DNA from: an uncultured Clostridia bacterium
Lineage (GTDB): Bacteria; Bacillota; Clostridia; Oscillospirales; Ruminococcaceae
NCBI GenBank assembly: GCA_947625375.1
Contig: CANQOC010000011.1
Location: 24,327 to 88,326 of the forward strand
Direction: 5' to 3'
Length of the DNA: 64,000 bases
Shown here one piece after another: positions 49,881-57,541 of this stretch. Positions within the stretch are counted from its first letter, which is position 1, and every line of letters starts with the position of its first letter. The notes beneath the pieces were generated by a model, which was not told where the DNA came from, ran no database searches, and worked only from the letters and a program-made list of their open reading frames with translations. The position numbers and the translations under genes were made by a program.

Positions 49881-50380
49881 ACGAATTCCGCGAAATGAGG
49901 CGCTCGGGGCAGAAGCTTACGAAGGAGCGCTGCTATGAGATTCTTGACGGCGCGACGCACGGCGTTCTCGCGCTCTCGGGCGACGGGGGATATCCCTATG
50001 CCCTGCCGATAAGCTTTGTGCGCTGCGGCGAAACGCTTTATTTTCACTCCGCCGCCGAGGGGCATAAAATCGACGCGATAAAGCGGTGCGACAAGGCGTC
50101 GTTCTGCGTCGTCGCCGAGGACAGGGTCGCGCCGGAGAAGTACACAACGCTGTATGAAAGCGCGATTGTCTTCGGAAGGATAAAAATTGTCGCCGACGAC
50201 TCCGAAAAGCTCTCGGCAATCGAGGCGCTGTCCGAGAAATACTATCCCGGCGGACCTCATCGGAAAAAGGCGCTCGACGGCTTCGACCGCTTTGTGATTA
50301 TCCGGCTCGACGCCGAGGAAATAAGCGGAAAGGCGTCGAAATATCTTCTTGCCGAGCGCGAAACGGGGGATATCGGATGA
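49877..50380 (+). CDS. Pyridoxamine 5'-phosphate oxidase family protein (NimA-like)
   Basis: The 167-residue protein is an FMN-binding split-barrel of the PNPOx-like family (GATHGVLALSGDGGYPYALP, LYFHSAAEGHKIDAI, YESAIVFGRIKIV). Similar small proteins include 5-nitroimidazole reductases (NimA) and other flavin-binding oxidoreductases. Clostridial genomes often have one in such operons; the substrate is unknown. ATGA overlaps join it to both neighbours. Confidence 0.85.
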   Translation: MNEFREMRRSGQKLTKERCYEILDGATHGVLALSGDGGYPYALPISFVRCGETLYFHSAAEGHKIDAIKRCDKASFCVVAEDRVAPEKYTTLYESAIVFGRIKIVADDSEKLSAIEALSEKYYPGGPHRKKALDGFDRFVIIRLDAEEISGKASKYLLAERETGDIG

Positions 50381-51213
50381 GAGGAAAGCTTTTTGTGGTC
50401 GGGACGCCAATCGGCAACCTCGGCGACATCACCTACAGGGCGGTTGAAACGCTTTCGTCGGTCGACTTCATCGCCGCCGAGGACACCCGCGTCACCCAGA
50501 AGCTCCTTTATCACTTCGGCATTAAAAAGCCGCTTGTGAGCTATCACGAGCACAACCGAAAGACCGCCGGCGAGAGCATTGTCGCGCGGATTGCGGCGGG
50601 GGAGAGCTGTGCCGTCGTCACCGACGCGGGCATGCCCTGTATCTCCGACCCGGGCGAGGACCTCGTCAAAAGCTGCGCCGCACTCGGGATATCTGTCGAA
50701 GCCGTCCCGGGGCCGAGCGCCGCGGTCTCTGCGCTGTCGGTCAGCGGTCTTGACACCGCAAAATTCGCGTTCGAGGGATTTCTGTCGACGTCGCCGTCTT
50801 CGCGCGCAAGGACGCTTGAACGCGCGGCGGAGGAGCAGAGGACGCTCATTTTCTATGAGGCGCCCCATAAGCTCTCGGCGACGCTTTCCGACCTTTATTC
50901 ACACTTCGGGGACAGGAAAATTTCCATCTGCCGCGAGCTTACGAAGCTCCACGAGGAGGTCATCAGGACGACTCTTTCCGAAGCCGCCGAAATCTATCGC
51001 GGCGAAAAGCCGCGCGGCGAATTCGTGCTCATCGTCGAGGGAAAGAAAGAGGAGCCGCCGAGGGAGGAGACTCTTTCCGACGCCGTCGCCGAGGCAAAGA
51101 GGCTTTCGGACGGCGGACTTAAGCCGTCGGACGCCTGCCGCGAGGCCGCCAAGAGGAGCAGGTTTACGAAGAGCGAAATCTATTCGGCGCTTCTTGCCGA
51201 AAAGGAGAGCTGA
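50377..51213 (+). CDS. rsmI: 16S rRNA (cytidine(1402)-2'-O)-methyltransferase
   Basis: This 278-residue tetrapyrrole-methylase-fold enzyme matches RsmI: LFVVGTPIGNLGDITYRAVE, VDFIAAEDTRVTQKLL, GESCAVVTDAGMPCISDPGE, GPSAAVSALSVSGL and FYEAPHKLSATLSDL. It 2'-O-methylates C1402 in the ribosomal P site. A C-terminal helical domain (about 235-278) resembles the YraL/RsmI tail. It overlaps the previous gene by 4 bases. Confidence 0.95.
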   Translation: MRGKLFVVGTPIGNLGDITYRAVETLSSVDFIAAEDTRVTQKLLYHFGIKKPLVSYHEHNRKTAGESIVARIAAGESCAVVTDAGMPCISDPGEDLVKSCAALGISVEAVPGPSAAVSALSVSGLDTAKFAFEGFLSTSPSSRARTLERAAEEQRTLIFYEAPHKLSATLSDLYSHFGDRKISICRELTKLHEEVIRTTLSEAAEIYRGEKPRGEFVLIVEGKKEEPPREETLSDAVAEAKRLSDGGLKPSDACREAAKRSRFTKSEIYSALLAEKES

Positions 51214-51216
51214 GCT

Positions 51217-51654
51217 TTGCTTATAAGAAAGATGAAACGCGGGGACGTCCCCGGGGTGTACGAAATCGAGCGGGAGTGCTTTATGTCTGAGGCGTGGGCA
51301 ATCGAGGACTTCTATGCGCTGACCGAAGACCTCCCGTACTGCGCCGCTCTTGTCGCCGAGGAGGACGGAAAGCCGGTCGGATATATCGCGATGTCGTTCG
51401 CCGCCGACGAGGCCGACATCGCTTCGGTCGCGGTATCGGGGGAATACCGGCGGCAGGGGATTGCAAAAAGGCTTATTTCCGAGGCAATCGGGATTGTGAA
51501 GCCGGCGAGGGTGTTCTTGGAGGTCAGGGCGTCGAACACCGCCGCGCAGGAGCTTTATAAGTCCCTCGGATTCAGATATATCGGCGTGCGCCGCGGGTAT
51601 TACACTAATCCGCCCGAGGACGCCGCCGTGATGAGAAAGGACTGTGTTGAATGA
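51217..51654 (+). CDS. rimI: Ribosomal protein S18-alanine N-acetyltransferase-like
   Basis: The 145-residue GNAT protein resembles RimI: MKRGDVPGVYEIERECF, DIASVAVSGEYRRQGIAKRL (acetyl-CoA loop RRQGIA) and the ending LEVRASNTAAQELYKSLGF, RYIGVRRGYYTNPPEDAAVM. That C-terminal RRGYY..P.EDA pattern is characteristic. The start is TTG at 51217 behind GGAGAG. It is usually linked to tsaB/tsaD, which are not here, so the exact substrate is inferred. Its stop overlaps the queH ATG. Confidence 0.88.
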   Translation: MLIRKMKRGDVPGVYEIERECFMSEAWAIEDFYALTEDLPYCAALVAEEDGKPVGYIAMSFAADEADIASVAVSGEYRRQGIAKRLISEAIGIVKPARVFLEVRASNTAAQELYKSLGFRYIGVRRGYYTNPPEDAAVMRKDCVE

Positions 51655-52190
51655 AAAAGACGCTTCTTCACATATGCTGTGCGCCCTGCTCGATAACCTG
51701 TATCGACACTCTTCGGGCGGACGGAATCGAGCCGGTCGGGTATTGGTACAATCCGAACATTCACCCCGTCACCGAATACCGCCAGCGACGCGACACCCTT
51801 ATCGGCTACGCAAAGGCCGTCGGCGTCGAGCTCAGGCTCCGGGACGAATACGGCCTTCGGGAATTCGTCCGGCTGGTCAGTCCGGATTTGGAGGACCGCT
51901 GCGGGATATGCTATGAGCTCCGGCTCTTCGAGAGCGCAAGATATGCCGCCGAAAACGGCTTCGACAGCTTTTGCACGACCCTTCTCGTCAGTCCGTATCA
52001 GAATCATGAGCTTTTGGTCGAGACCGGGCACCGCGCCGCCGAGCGCTTCGGAATCGAATTCCTGCCCTATGACTTCCGCCCGCGCTTCCGCGAGGGGCAG
52101 CAGAGGGCGCGCGAGCTCGGTCTTTATATGCAGAAGTACTGCGGCTGCGTCTTCTCGGAGGAAGAGCGCTATATCCGCAAAAAACGGTGA
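51651..52190 (+). CDS. queH: Epoxyqueuosine reductase QueH
   Basis: This 179-residue protein of the DUF208/QueH family performs the last step of queuosine synthesis in tRNA, reducing epoxyqueuosine. Conserved cysteine sites are CCAPCS at about residue 9, DRCGICYELR at about residue 83, and YCGCVFSEEERY near the end; they bind an Fe-S cluster and a neighbouring metal. WYNPNIHPVTEYRQRRD and TTLLVSPYQNHELL are further signatures. No other queuosine gene is in the window. Confidence 0.94.
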   Translation: MKKTLLHICCAPCSITCIDTLRADGIEPVGYWYNPNIHPVTEYRQRRDTLIGYAKAVGVELRLRDEYGLREFVRLVSPDLEDRCGICYELRLFESARYAAENGFDSFCTTLLVSPYQNHELLVETGHRAAERFGIEFLPYDFRPRFREGQQRARELGLYMQKYCGCVFSEEERYIRKKR

Positions 52191-52219
52191 ATTTTTCCGG
52201 CGCCGCCGCGATTTAGCTC

Positions 52220-52397
52220 CTCTGAGATAAGAAAACAAGAGCGTCCGGCGGACGCTGCAAAGCACCGCAGAATCGCTCAAAGCTGCCAGATTCAAGGCGG
52301 CGGCTCGCACGCACTACTGTATGTAATGCAAGAGCCGCCAACGATGAAGATGGCGGCTTTGAGTTAGATTCTGCGGTCTTGTTTTCTTGTCTCAGAG
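52220..52397. repeat. 178-bp nested inverted repeat / structured element
   Basis: Outer arms CTCTGAGATAAGAAAACAAGA and TCTTGTTTTCTTGTCTCAGAG (52220-52240, 52377-52397) differ at one pair. Inside are a side hairpin GCGTCC-GGC-GGACGC (52241-52255), a second paired pair of arms (52265-52288 with 52351-52376), and an inner stem GGCGGCTC with GAGCCGCC (52299-52306, 52332-52339) around a 25-base loop. A short GC hairpin with TTTTGTTTTTT follows (to 52430). It lies between queH and the hydrogenase promoter and could be a MITE-like element, a small RNA or an elaborate terminator. Confidence 0.75.
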
Positions 52398-52483
52398 GGC
52401 GTTAGGCGACGCTTTTGTTTTTTATATACAAAAATCGTCATAAAATTTCCAACGGTTAGCCGAGGCTTTTTTCACTTTTGGTC

Positions 52484-52512
52484 TTGATATTCGCGGAATG
52501 ATATGTTATACT
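52484..52512 (+). promoter_or_regulatory. Promoter of the hydrogenase operon
   Basis: TTGATA and TATACT are 17 bp apart with TATGT just before the -10. The first gene starts 60 bp later. Confidence 0.75.
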
Positions 52513-52571
52513 TCTATTGTATGTATACTGCAAAGTACGACAATTTTTAATATTTTGAAAGGATGGATACC

Positions 52572-53066
52572 ATGAAGAAAAGAATCAGCTCTGTCCCGTT
52601 CAAGGGAACTCCCGAGCAGGAGGCAAAGCTCCGCGCCGTAATCGACGAAAAGAAGAACGTCGAAGGCTCTCTGATGCAGGTCATGCAGGAGGCACAGGAG
52701 ATTTACGGCTATCTGCCCCTTGAAGTACAGAAAATCATCGCCGAGGGAATGGGCGTCTCGGTTGAACAGGTTTACGGAATTGCGACGTTTTATGCACAGT
52801 TTGCCCTTTCACCCAAGGGCGAGCACCAGATTTCGGTCTGCCTCGGCACCGCGTGCTACGTTAAGGGTTCACAGGACATCATCGACCGCCTCACCGAAGT
52901 CCTCGGAATCGAGGCCGGCGAGTGCACCGCCGACGGAAAGTTCTCTCTCGAAGCCTGCCGCTGCATCGGCGCCTGCGGTCTTGCCCCGGTAATGACCGTC
53001 GGTGAAGACGTTTACGGCCGTCTTACCAAAGCCGACGTCGACACCATTCTCGCCAAATACAGATAA
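52572..53066 (+). CDS. NuoE/HydC-like [2Fe-2S] hydrogenase subunit
   Basis: This is a 164-residue thioredoxin-fold ferredoxin subunit of NAD(P)-linked hydrogenases (HndA/HydC type). The four cluster ligands are visible in CLGTACYVKGSQDI and EACRCIGACGLAPVM (about residues 92-135). It passes electrons between the NuoF-like diaphorase and the catalytic subunit. The ATG at 52572 is the better start, since AAAGGATGG overlaps the ATG at 52563. It is first in the rightward hydrogenase operon, separated from its NuoF partner by regulatory genes. Confidence 0.92.
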   Translation: MKKRISSVPFKGTPEQEAKLRAVIDEKKNVEGSLMQVMQEAQEIYGYLPLEVQKIIAEGMGVSVEQVYGIATFYAQFALSPKGEHQISVCLGTACYVKGSQDIIDRLTEVLGIEAGECTADGKFSLEACRCIGACGLAPVMTVGEDVYGRLTKADVDTILAKYR

Positions 53067-53101
53067 CGCGCACGGCGTCCGTATCTTAAAGGGGTACTAA
53101 T

Positions 53102-53458
53102 ATGAAGATTTCCGATATCAAAACTCTTCTTGACGCCGAGGTGGTATGCGGCGAAGAAAACCTCGGGCACGACGTTTATTCCGCCTGCGGAAGCGACATG
53201 ATGAGCGACGTCCTCGCATATGTAAAGGATCAGGCAGTGCTTCTCACCGGCCTTGTCAATTCACAGGTCATACGCACCGCCGAGATGATGGACATGGTCT
53301 GTATCGTCTTTGTCCGCTCAAAAAAGCCGACTCCCGAGATGATTGAGCTTGCAAAGGAAAGCGGGCTTGTCCTTATGAATACAGAAAAGAGGATGTATGA
53401 GGCCTGCGGTCTGCTTTATAAAAGCGGACTCGTCGGAAACGGGGTCAGACATGAGTGA
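53102..53458 (+). CDS. DRTGG-domain protein 1
   Basis: The 118-residue protein matches the DRTGG domain, a beta-rich ligand-binding unit found in phosphotransacetylase and CBS-DRTGG regulators (KTLLDAEVVCGEENLGHDVY, AYVKDQAVLLTGLVNSQVIR). Stand-alone DRTGG genes are a known feature of clostridial hydrogenase gene clusters, where they probably bind a metabolite or nucleotide in signalling. Its stop overlaps the next ATG. A second DRTGG gene lies at 55201. Confidence 0.85.
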   Translation: MKISDIKTLLDAEVVCGEENLGHDVYSACGSDMMSDVLAYVKDQAVLLTGLVNSQVIRTAEMMDMVCIVFVRSKKPTPEMIELAKESGLVLMNTEKRMYEACGLLYKSGLVGNGVRHE

Positions 53459-53873
53459 TTCCGTAAAGTTCCGCTTCGACGTCGACGGCTCAAACTTCAC
53501 CACCGCGGGGCAGGCTTCGGTTCAGGTCAAAAAGAACCTCCGCGAGCTCGGAATCCCCGCCGAGGCAATCAGAAGAGTCTCGATAGCGATGTATGAAGGC
53601 GAAATTAACATGGTCATACACGCTCACGGCGGAGTTGCCGAGGTCGAGGTGTTCGAGGATAAGATAGTTATCGTCCTTTCGGACACCGGCCCGGGAATCC
53701 CGAACATCGAGCTCGCAATGAAAGAAGGGTATTCGACCGCTCCCGACAATATCCGTTCGCTCGGCTTCGGCGCCGGAATGGGTCTTCCGAACATGAAGCG
53801 CTATACCGACGGCATGAAGATTGACACCGAGCTCGGAAAGGGCACAACAATAACGATGGTCGTAAACTTCTGA
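53451..53873 (+). CDS. Anti-sigma-like ATP-binding (HATPase) protein 1
   Basis: This is a 140-residue single HATPase domain like RsbW/SpoIIAB (IAMYEGEINMVIHAHGG as N box, VLSDTGPGIPNIELAM as G1 box, GFGAGMGLPNMKRY as G2 box). Such proteins phosphorylate or hold partner proteins. In hydrogenase clusters they are thought to act with the sensory hydrogenase. The ATG at 53451 overlaps the DRTGG stop by 8 bases. Confidence 0.88.
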   Translation: MSDSVKFRFDVDGSNFTTAGQASVQVKKNLRELGIPAEAIRRVSIAMYEGEINMVIHAHGGVAEVEVFEDKIVIVLSDTGPGIPNIELAMKEGYSTAPDNIRSLGFGAGMGLPNMKRYTDGMKIDTELGKGTTITMVVNF

Positions 53874-53896
53874 TAACATTCCCAAAAAGGTGAATC

Positions 53897-55204
53897 ATGA
53901 ATACATATGAACATTCCGTTTCGCTCGACCCGTCGCGCTGCACCGGCTGTACCACCTGCATAAAGCGCTGTCCGACCGAAGCAATCAGAGTAGATAACGG
54001 CAAGGCGTCGATTAACCCCGACCGCTGCATCGACTGCGGCGAGTGCATCAGAGTATGTCAGAATCACGCCAAAATCGCCATCTGCAACAAGCTCGACCAC
54101 CTCTATGACTACAAGTGGCGGATTGCGCTCCCCGCGCCGACGCTTTACGGTCAGTTCGAGAATTTAGACGACGTCGACTATGTGCTTCAGGGCCTTTTGG
54201 ACATGGGCTTCAACGACATCTATGAAGTATCACAGGCCGCCGAGATTGTCTCGGAATACACAAGGCTGTACCTCAAGACCGAGGGCATCAAAAAGCCGGT
54301 CATCAGCTCGGCGTGTCCCGTTGTGGCGCGGCTTATCGGTCTTCGGTTCCCCTATTTAAAAGACAACCTTCTCCCGCTTCTCCCTCCGATGGAGATTGCG
54401 GCAATCGAGGCGCGGAAAAAGGCAAAGCGCGAGCACCCCGAGCTTTCGGACGAAGACATCGCGGTCTGCTTCATTTCGCCCTGTCCGGCAAAGACAAGCT
54501 ATGTTAAAAACGGCTTCGGCTCATATAAATCCGCGGTCGACCTTGTCGTTTCGATGTCAGACATATATTTCTCACTGTTAAATCATATGAGCCGCGACAA
54601 GGTCCCCGAGGCGGTCTCGAATTCCGGAATGATCGGAATAAGCTGGGCGACCTCGGGCGGAGAGGCGACCGCCATCTTCAACGACAAGTACCTTGCCGCC
54701 GACAGCATCGAAAACGTCGTCGAAATGCTCGAGCAAATCGAGAACGGGACAATCCCGCCGCTCGAATTCATCGAGCTTAACGCCTGTACGGGCGGCTGTG
54801 TCGGCGGAGTTATGACCGTCGAGAACCCGTTCATCGCAAAGGCAAGGCTCCAGACGCTCCGGCGCTATATGCCGGTGTCGCAGAACTTCCTCAGCGGCGG
54901 CGAGCGCTATATCCCGCCCGAGATGTTCTTCGAGGACGTTCCGGACTATAAGCCGATGAACCGCCTCGGAAACTCTATCGGCGAATCGATGAAGATGATG
55001 TCGGACATACAGAAGCTCCGCGACGAGCTCCCCGGAATCGACTGCGGCTCCTGCGGCGCACCGACCTGTCGGGCGTTTGCCGAAGACGTCGTCAAGGGCG
55101 AGAGAGCGCTTGAAAGCTGTATTATCCGTGCACACCGGATTGCCAACGGCGAACCGGTCAGAAGTACCGAAACGACATCCGCGAAAGGTGATGTATTCCG
55201 ATGA
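53897..55204 (+). CDS. Sensory-type [FeFe]-hydrogenase (HydS-like)
   Basis: This is a 435-residue protein. Residues about 10-60 carry two 4Fe-4S sites (CTGCTTCIKRCP, CIDCGECIRVC). The hydrogenase-like domain has altered H-cluster loops: SSACPVV in place of the TSCCP-type loop (the proton-shuttle Cys is Ala), ISPCPAK, and NACTGGCVGG. The C-terminus has an extra Fe-S motif (DCGSCGAPTCRAFAEDV, about 375-395). This layout fits the group C (sensory) hydrogenases, which sense H2 or redox state rather than turn it over quickly. It sits among HATPase, DRTGG and PHP genes, consistent with a signalling role. Confidence 0.88.
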   Translation: MNTYEHSVSLDPSRCTGCTTCIKRCPTEAIRVDNGKASINPDRCIDCGECIRVCQNHAKIAICNKLDHLYDYKWRIALPAPTLYGQFENLDDVDYVLQGLLDMGFNDIYEVSQAAEIVSEYTRLYLKTEGIKKPVISSACPVVARLIGLRFPYLKDNLLPLLPPMEIAAIEARKKAKREHPELSDEDIAVCFISPCPAKTSYVKNGFGSYKSAVDLVVSMSDIYFSLLNHMSRDKVPEAVSNSGMIGISWATSGGEATAIFNDKYLAADSIENVVEMLEQIENGTIPPLEFIELNACTGGCVGGVMTVENPFIAKARLQTLRRYMPVSQNFLSGGERYIPPEMFFEDVPDYKPMNRLGNSIGESMKMMSDIQKLRDELPGIDCGSCGAPTCRAFAEDVVKGERALESCIIRAHRIANGEPVRSTETTSAKGDVFR

Positions 55205-55527
55205 CCGTAAAAGAGCTATGTGAATCCGCGGGATTCAGCCCGATATGTCTCCCCGACCCCGAAAGAGAGGTCGAGGGCGGATATTGCGGCGACCTTTTGA
55301 GCTGGGTCATGGGAAGGGCAAAGAGCGGGCAGGCTTGGGTGACTATTATGTCGAACATAAACATCGCCGCCGTCGCCACCCTTTGCGACACCTCGGTGAT
55401 TATCCTCTCCGAAGGCGTAATGCCCGACGCCGGGGTCGCCGAGGCCGCCGAAGCGCGCGGAATAAACATCGCCGCGACCGAGCTTCCGACCTATGAAGCC
55501 GCGGTGCGGGTCTCACAGCTGATATGA
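55201..55527 (+). CDS. DRTGG-domain protein 2
   Basis: This is a 108-residue second DRTGG-type protein (VKELCESAGFSPICL, GGYCGDLLSWVMGRAKSGQA, TLCDTSVIILSEGVMPDAGV). It overlaps the sensory hydrogenase stop (ATGA) and the next gene (ATGA). It is diverged from DRTGG protein 1, so it is unlikely to be a recent duplicate. A ligand is not known. Confidence 0.83.
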   Translation: MTVKELCESAGFSPICLPDPEREVEGGYCGDLLSWVMGRAKSGQAWVTIMSNINIAAVATLCDTSVIILSEGVMPDAGVAEAAEARGINIAATELPTYEAAVRVSQLI

Positions 55528-56261
55528 GCAAGTATTACTACGACCTTCACATTCACTCCTGCCTTTCCCCCTGCGCCGACAACGACATGACCCCGGCAAA
55601 CATCGCCGGCACCGCAACCCTCGCGGGAATACAGATTATGGCGCTCACCGACCACAATTCGGTGAAGAACTGTCCGGCGTTTTATAAGGCATGTAAAAAA
55701 TACGGCGTAATCCCGGTCGCGGGAATGGAGCTTACGACCGCCGAGGACATTCACGTCGTCTGTCTCTTTGAAGACCTCGATAACGCGCTCGCGTTCGGCG
55801 AGGAGGTCGACTCGAAAAGGGTGCTTATCCCGAACCGCGTCGACATCTTCGGGGACCAGCTTATCATGGACGACGAGGAAAACGTCATCGGCACCGACGC
55901 GAATATGCTCCCGAACGCCACCGAAATCACCGTCGACGAAGCTCCGTCAATCGTTAAAAAGTACGGAGGTATCTGCTATCCGGCACACATTGACAGGCAG
56001 GCCAACGGAATCATCGCCGTCCTCGGAACATTCCCCGAAAGTCCTGTCTTTTGCTGCGCCGAGCTTCACGATAAAGAGAAAATCGGGCCGCACCTCGAAA
56101 AATATCCGATACTGCGGGACAAACAGATTGTGATAAGCTCGGACGCGCACTATCTTTGGGACATTCGGGACGCCGACGCGAGCTTTGAGCTCGACGACGA
56201 AAATTATTCCTCGGCGCTCGTCAGAAAAAGGCTTTTTGAAAAGCTCCGACAGGAGGGGTGA
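55524..56261 (+). CDS. PHP-domain phosphoesterase
   Basis: This 245-residue PHP protein has the metal site motifs DLHIHSCLSPCADNDM at the start, LTDHNSVKN near residue 40, GMELTTAEDIHVVCLF, CYPAHIDRQANG near 155, and SSDAHYLWDI near 210. Such proteins hydrolyse phosphomonoesters or nucleotides. In this operon it may be the phosphatase arm of the hydrogenase signalling module, which is inference from context. Confidence 0.88.
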   Translation: MSKYYYDLHIHSCLSPCADNDMTPANIAGTATLAGIQIMALTDHNSVKNCPAFYKACKKYGVIPVAGMELTTAEDIHVVCLFEDLDNALAFGEEVDSKRVLIPNRVDIFGDQLIMDDEENVIGTDANMLPNATEITVDEAPSIVKKYGGICYPAHIDRQANGIIAVLGTFPESPVFCCAELHDKEKIGPHLEKYPILRDKQIVISSDAHYLWDIRDADASFELDDENYSSALVRKRLFEKLRQEG

Positions 56262-56262
56262 C

Positions 56263-56829
56263 ATGAAAGAACTTTCACTTAACATTCTCGACGTCGCCAA
56301 GAACTCGGTCAAGGCGGGCGCGAAAAACGTCGGCATATCCATTGCCGAGACCGACGACACCCTTACGGTGACGATTTCGGACGACGGCTGCGGAATGACC
56401 CCGGAATTTTTGCAGAACGTCACCGACCCCTTCTGTACGACAAGGACGACAAGGCCGGTCGGACTCGGAATCCCGCTTTTAAAGCTCGAGGCGGAACAGA
56501 CCGGAGGGAGCCTTTCGATTGAATCGCGGCACGAGAGCACCCACCCGATTGACCACGGAACGGTCACGTCGGCAACCTTTTATAAGAATCACATCGACAT
56601 GACCCCGCTCGGCGACGTATGCGGCTCGGTGGTCACACTTATACAGGGGAGTCCCGACATCGACTTTCACTACACCCACACCGCCCCCGGGCTCGACGTC
56701 TCGCTCGACACAAAGGAGATGCGCGAGGTCCTCGGGGAAGACGTCCCGCTCGACCTCCCCGACGTTCTCGTCTGGATTGAGGAAAACCTTAAGGAACAGT
56801 ACAGGGCGGGCGGAAGATTCGGGCAGTAA
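56263..56829 (+). CDS. Histidine-kinase-like ATPase (HATPase) protein 2
   Basis: This is a 188-residue protein with a sensor-kinase-type HATPase domain: SLNILDVAKNSVKAGAKNVG (N box), ISDDGCGMTP (G1), DPFCTTRTTRPVGLGIPLL (F and G2 boxes). No dimerisation domain or phospho-acceptor His is present, so it is not a classical sensor kinase. Homologues occur in clostridial hydrogenase clusters. AGGAGGGG precedes the ATG at 56263. Confidence 0.86.
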   Translation: MKELSLNILDVAKNSVKAGAKNVGISIAETDDTLTVTISDDGCGMTPEFLQNVTDPFCTTRTTRPVGLGIPLLKLEAEQTGGSLSIESRHESTHPIDHGTVTSATFYKNHIDMTPLGDVCGSVVTLIQGSPDIDFHYTHTAPGLDVSLDTKEMREVLGEDVPLDLPDVLVWIEENLKEQYRAGGRFGQ

Positions 56830-56869
56830 TGCAAATTCATATAACCATCTGTCAAAAAGGAGGGAACAT

Positions 56870-57091
56870 ATGGAAATTAACGACGCCGAGCTTGAAGGAG
56901 CCGCGGGCGGATACATCGCAACCTCGGACGGTCAGCTCTTCTACGAGCAGACTCATCTCTGCCCTAATTTTTCTTCGAGAGTGAGCGATTCGCGCCTCAC
57001 CAAATGCTGTTGCACTTGTAAATACTCAACCACTCACGAGGATGACCCCTCATCAGTCCCGCCGATGTATGTAAGGTGCAACCATAACTAA
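56870..57091 (+). CDS. Small Cys-rich protein with double-glycine leader-like start
   Basis: This 73-residue ORF has a strong AGGAGGG site. It begins MEINDAELEGAAGGYIATSD: the ELEGAAGG pattern resembles bacteriocin/RiPP leader peptides cleaved after Gly-Gly. The remaining ~59 residues hold Cys in HLCPNF, KCCCTCKYS and VRCNHN (six in all) and a DDPSSVPPMY segment. No maturase, peptidase or ABC exporter gene is adjacent. It lies inside the hydrogenase operon, 41 bp after the HATPase gene and 55 bp before the ferredoxin gene. It could be an exported peptide, a metal-binding accessory of the hydrogenase, or an unrelated insertion. Confidence 0.6.
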   Translation: MEINDAELEGAAGGYIATSDGQLFYEQTHLCPNFSSRVSDSRLTKCCCTCKYSTTHEDDPSSVPPMYVRCNHN

Positions 57092-57145
57092 CTCAGTTAA
57101 GACTAATCAATAATGACCAATCAATAAAGAAAGGATGAAACCACT

Positions 57146-57514
57146 ATGAAATCATTAGCAGAACTCGCAGCAATCAGGGAAAAGATGAAGAACAGAGTCG
57201 TTTTGCGCGAAGGACAGGGCGATATCCGCGTTGTCGTCGGAATGGCGACCTGCGGCATCGCTGCCGGCGCGAGACCGGTTCTCTCGGCTTTTGTCGAAGG
57301 AGTCGCGAACGAGGGTCTTTCGGACAAGGTCACCGTCACCCAGACCGGGTGCATCGGCATCTGTCAGTATGAGCCGGTAGTCGAGGTCTTCGAGAGCGGC
57401 AAGGAAAAGGTCACCTATGTCAAGATGACCGCCGAAAAGGCAAAGGAAGTCATCGAGAAGCACCTTAAGGGCGGCTCGCCGGTTGCCGAATACACCATCG
57501 GCAGCAATCAGTAA
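57146..57514 (+). CDS. Thioredoxin-like [2Fe-2S] ferredoxin subunit (HndB-like)
   Basis: The 122-residue protein has a leading helix (KSLAELAAIREKMKNRV) and a [2Fe-2S] thioredoxin fold with Cys in MATCGIAAGARPVL and TQTGCIGICQYEPVVEV. It matches the HndB-type subunit of clostridial and Desulfovibrio NAD(P)-dependent hydrogenases. It relays electrons between the diaphorase and the hydrogenase subunit. AAAGGATG precedes the ATG. It is followed directly by the NuoF-like gene. Confidence 0.9.
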   Translation: MKSLAELAAIREKMKNRVVLREGQGDIRVVVGMATCGIAAGARPVLSAFVEGVANEGLSDKVTVTQTGCIGICQYEPVVEVFESGKEKVTYVKMTAEKAKEVIEKHLKGGSPVAEYTIGSNQ

Positions 57515-57541
57515 GATAATCATTTAGGAGGTTATAAAATT

